Positions 5,385-7,009 of a stretch of 7,009 nucleotides of DNA are shown here, in pieces. The notes below the pieces were generated by a model, which saw only the letters and a program-made list of their open reading frames with translations, had not been told where the DNA came from and made no database searches. The translations under genes and the position numbers were made by a program. This stretch comes from an uncultured Alphaproteobacteria bacterium (lineage in GTDB: Bacteria; Pseudomonadota; Alphaproteobacteria; UBA7985; CAJQQZ01), in NCBI GenBank assembly GCA_905480445.1, contig CAJQQJ010000059.1:1-7009 (forward strand), read 5' to 3'. How positions within the stretch are numbered: position 1 is the stretch's first letter; the number at the start of each line of letters is the position of its first letter.

Positions 5385-6575
5385 ATGAGTGGCGGTTTTG
5401 AAGATTTTGCAACGGCATTTTCCGCGAGACAAGTCAGTGTTGCATCTATCCAGGCTACCTCACTCGATAGAGTGACGGTTTTGGGTGGCGGCTCTGACGC
5501 TCGTTTGATTGCGGCTGTCTGTTTGTCAGAAGGCGCGGAGGTCAAACTCTTTTCTGCTTACGGCAAAGAGCTGGAGGCCTTGCGTCAAGGCGGCGGTATC
5601 GCTCTCAGAGGTGTCGGCCCTGTGGGCTCCTACCAGATAGACCATGATTCTGCGCCATCAATAAAAACAACGGCTGAGTTGGATGATGCAGTTAGTAATG
5701 CTGATGTGATCTTTCTAACGGGCCCAGTTCACAAACAACGCACTTATGCGATGGTGCTCGCCGATCACCTAAGCGATGGACAGGTGTTAGTACTCGCGCC
5801 CGGGCGCTCTATGGGTGCTTTAGAAACCATTCACTACCTGCGAGTTGGTGGTGCCACCGCTGATGTCACAATTGTTGAAGCACAAGGCTTGCCTTATTGG
5901 TTTGAGGCTGTGGGTAATACATTACACTTGACCGAAGCTGGCCCGGTAGCGGCTGCGACATTGCCGGCGGGAAGAGGGCAAGTTCTTGATGCTCTTTCAC
6001 GTTTCTTACCCAACATTCAACCTGCCATATCAATTCTACAAAGCGGCTTTTCCGATGGCTCTGCGCTTGTTGAAGTGCCTGCATTGATTATGGGTGGGCC
6101 TGCAATGGAAGATGGTGCGATCCCTGTTCCGATGGGTGCTAAACCGCTTCCAGAAAATCAGACCTTCCGTGCCTTGATCGGACCAGAGCAAGCCTCTGTT
6201 ATCGCAACGCTCGCAGAAGAGCGGCGAGAAGTTGCAAAACGCTTTGGTATCCGTGACCTGCCGACAACTGAGGCATGGATTGATTGCCGTGCGGGAGCGT
6301 TGAAAGGTGTGGGCGGGCGACCTGTTCCAGACAAAGCTGAAGCGAAAGCCCTACTGCGATGCGGTGTAGCTGGTTCCTTGGTACCGCTGGTATCTGCTGC
6401 CAGAATTGCCGGTGTCAAAACACCTGTAACTGATGCGATGATCGCGCTGGTTTCTTCTGTTCTCGGGGCGGATATCGCACCAACGGGGCGGCGGCTGGAA
6501 TCTATAGGTGTCGATGCGAAAGACGCCGATGAAGCGCGCCAAATTCTTGACAGCCTTTCTAGAGGAAGCAGATAA
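5385..6575 (+). CDS. NAD(P)-dependent oxidoreductase, octopine/nopaline (opine) dehydrogenase-like
   Basis: The 396-residue protein has the two-domain layout of opine dehydrogenases, which reversibly join an amino acid and a 2-oxo acid through a secondary amine using NAD(P)H. Residues 29-36 (RVTVLGGG) start a Rossmann fold, and the loop GGGSDA is a variant of GxGxxG. ADVIFLTGPVHKQ (106-118), DGQVLVLAPGRSMGALE (131-147) and VTIVEAQGLPYW (161-172) are the segments that identify the family. The all-helical C-terminal domain spans about 195-396. I do not see the NPxxH segment of characterised opine dehydrogenases; EVPALIMGGP (230-239) stands there instead, so chemistry or substrate may differ. 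About 28 residues precede the Rossmann fold, including a possibly amphipathic FEDFATAFSARQV (5-17), which might be a shell-targeting helix. GAGGA at 5371..5375 is an excellent ribosome binding site. Its stop overlaps the next start (TAATG). Confidence 0.82.
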   Translation: MSGGFEDFATAFSARQVSVASIQATSLDRVTVLGGGSDARLIAAVCLSEGAEVKLFSAYGKELEALRQGGGIALRGVGPVGSYQIDHDSAPSIKTTAELDDAVSNADVIFLTGPVHKQRTYAMVLADHLSDGQVLVLAPGRSMGALETIHYLRVGGATADVTIVEAQGLPYWFEAVGNTLHLTEAGPVAAATLPAGRGQVLDALSRFLPNIQPAISILQSGFSDGSALVEVPALIMGGPAMEDGAIPVPMGAKPLPENQTFRALIGPEQASVIATLAEERREVAKRFGIRDLPTTEAWIDCRAGALKGVGGRPVPDKAEAKALLRCGVAGSLVPLVSAARIAGVKTPVTDAMIALVSSVLGADIAPTGRRLESIGVDAKDADEARQILDSLSRGSR

Positions 6576-7009
6576 TGGATGCAGATCTGAAGTCCATAGC
6601 CTCCGCACGTAGAGCAGCTGAATCGGCTTTTGAGGCTTACCGTCAGTTTCTTGGAACCGATCCTGCACAAGTTGACGCAATCGTCGATGCAATGGCGCGT
6701 GCAATTGAACCAGAGGCCAAGCGTCTGGGCGAATTAGCTGTTGAAGAAACCGGCTACGGCAATGTCCCTGATAAGCGGGTCAAGAACCTGTTCAATGCCT
6801 TGTCTGTTGCCGACTATTTGCGTGATGTGACAACGCTTGGTGTTTTGTGGCGCGACGACAATACTAAGATTGCCGCCATTGGTGAGCCAATGGGTGTCAT
6901 CGCTGCGCTGATCCCTGTTACCAATCCAACCTCCACAATCATTTACAAAATTTTGTCAGCTGTTAAGGCAGGCAATGCGATCGTTCTGGCTCCTCATCCT
7001 CGCGGTCTT
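6575..7009 (+). CDS. CoA-acylating aldehyde dehydrogenase, N-terminal part (runs off the right edge)
   Basis: An open frame without stop runs from the ATG at 6575 to the window end and gives 145 residues. AVEETGYGNVPDKRVKN (55-71), EPMGVIAALIPVTNPTSTIIYK (104-125) and KAGNAIVLAPHPR (131-143) are the signature blocks of acylating aldehyde dehydrogenases of the PduP/EutE/SauS/AdhE group, which oxidise an aldehyde to acyl-CoA with NAD+ and coenzyme A. The catalytic Cys and any C-terminal targeting peptide lie outside the window. There is no PduP-like N-terminal extension: the catalytic fold begins within the first ten residues. AGAGGA (6561..6566) with eight bases of spacing supports the start, and the TAATG overlap points to translational coupling with the upstream dehydrogenase. 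As the core enzyme of aldehyde-processing microcompartments, it marks this locus as a catabolic metabolosome rather than a carboxysome. Confidence 0.93.
   Translation, partial: MDADLKSIASARRAAESAFEAYRQFLGTDPAQVDAIVDAMARAIEPEAKRLGELAVEETGYGNVPDKRVKNLFNALSVADYLRDVTTLGVLWRDDNTKIAAIGEPMGVIAALIPVTNPTSTIIYKILSAVKAGNAIVLAPHPRGL

Noticed and set aside
6158..6670. 170-codon open frame antisense to the dehydrogenase/aldehyde dehydrogenase junction
   Set aside because: It covers the C-terminal part of one conserved gene and the start of another, and shows low-complexity Ser/Arg/Ala content typical of shadow frames.

Overview
The window most likely comes from an alphaproteobacterium of moderate GC content. 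This is inferred from the gene families, the AGGAG-type ribosome binding sites and the REP-like GC hairpins in the gaps; no rRNA or other marker gene is present to settle it. It captures part of a catabolic locus for a bacterial microcompartment (BMC), cut at both ends.

Layout. At the left edge (1..87, minus) is the first 29 codons of a class II glutamine amidotransferase, with GTG as start codon and Cys2 as the expected nucleophile. Diverging from it is a GntR/FCD-family repressor (212..904, plus). The gap between them holds a perfect 16-bp palindrome. A REP-like pair of hairpins (945..1014) separates the repressor from a convergent cytosolic-type sulfotransferase (1028..1903, minus), whose start codon is buried in a perfect 12-bp inverted repeat. 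Next comes an FAD-dependent amine oxidase related to sarcosine oxidase (2065..3216, minus). It diverges from an operon running rightwards: a glutamine-synthetase-like gamma-glutamyl-amine ligase, a BMC pentamer vertex protein, a BMC hexamer shell protein, an octopine/nopaline-dehydrogenase-like oxidoreductase, and the first 145 codons of a CoA-acylating aldehyde dehydrogenase that runs off the right edge. A second near-perfect palindrome, related to the first, lies in the divergent gap between the oxidase and the ligase.

How the genes may work together (inference). The two matching palindromes suggest that the GntR protein controls its own promoter, the amidotransferase transcript, the oxidase and the shell operon as one regulon. 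The ligase would join an amine to the gamma-carboxyl of glutamate. The amidotransferase, probably with partners outside the window, could rearrange this to an N-substituted glutamate, as in the N-methylglutamate pathway. The FAD oxidase and/or the opine-dehydrogenase-like enzyme would then release an aldehyde, and the acylating aldehyde dehydrogenase would convert it to an acyl-CoA inside the protein shell. This differs from the classical Pdu and Eut microcompartments because no cobalamin-dependent or glycyl-radical signature enzyme is visible; glutamate would be the carrier of the amine. The real substrate cannot be read from the sequence. All intergenic stretches are under 300 bases.
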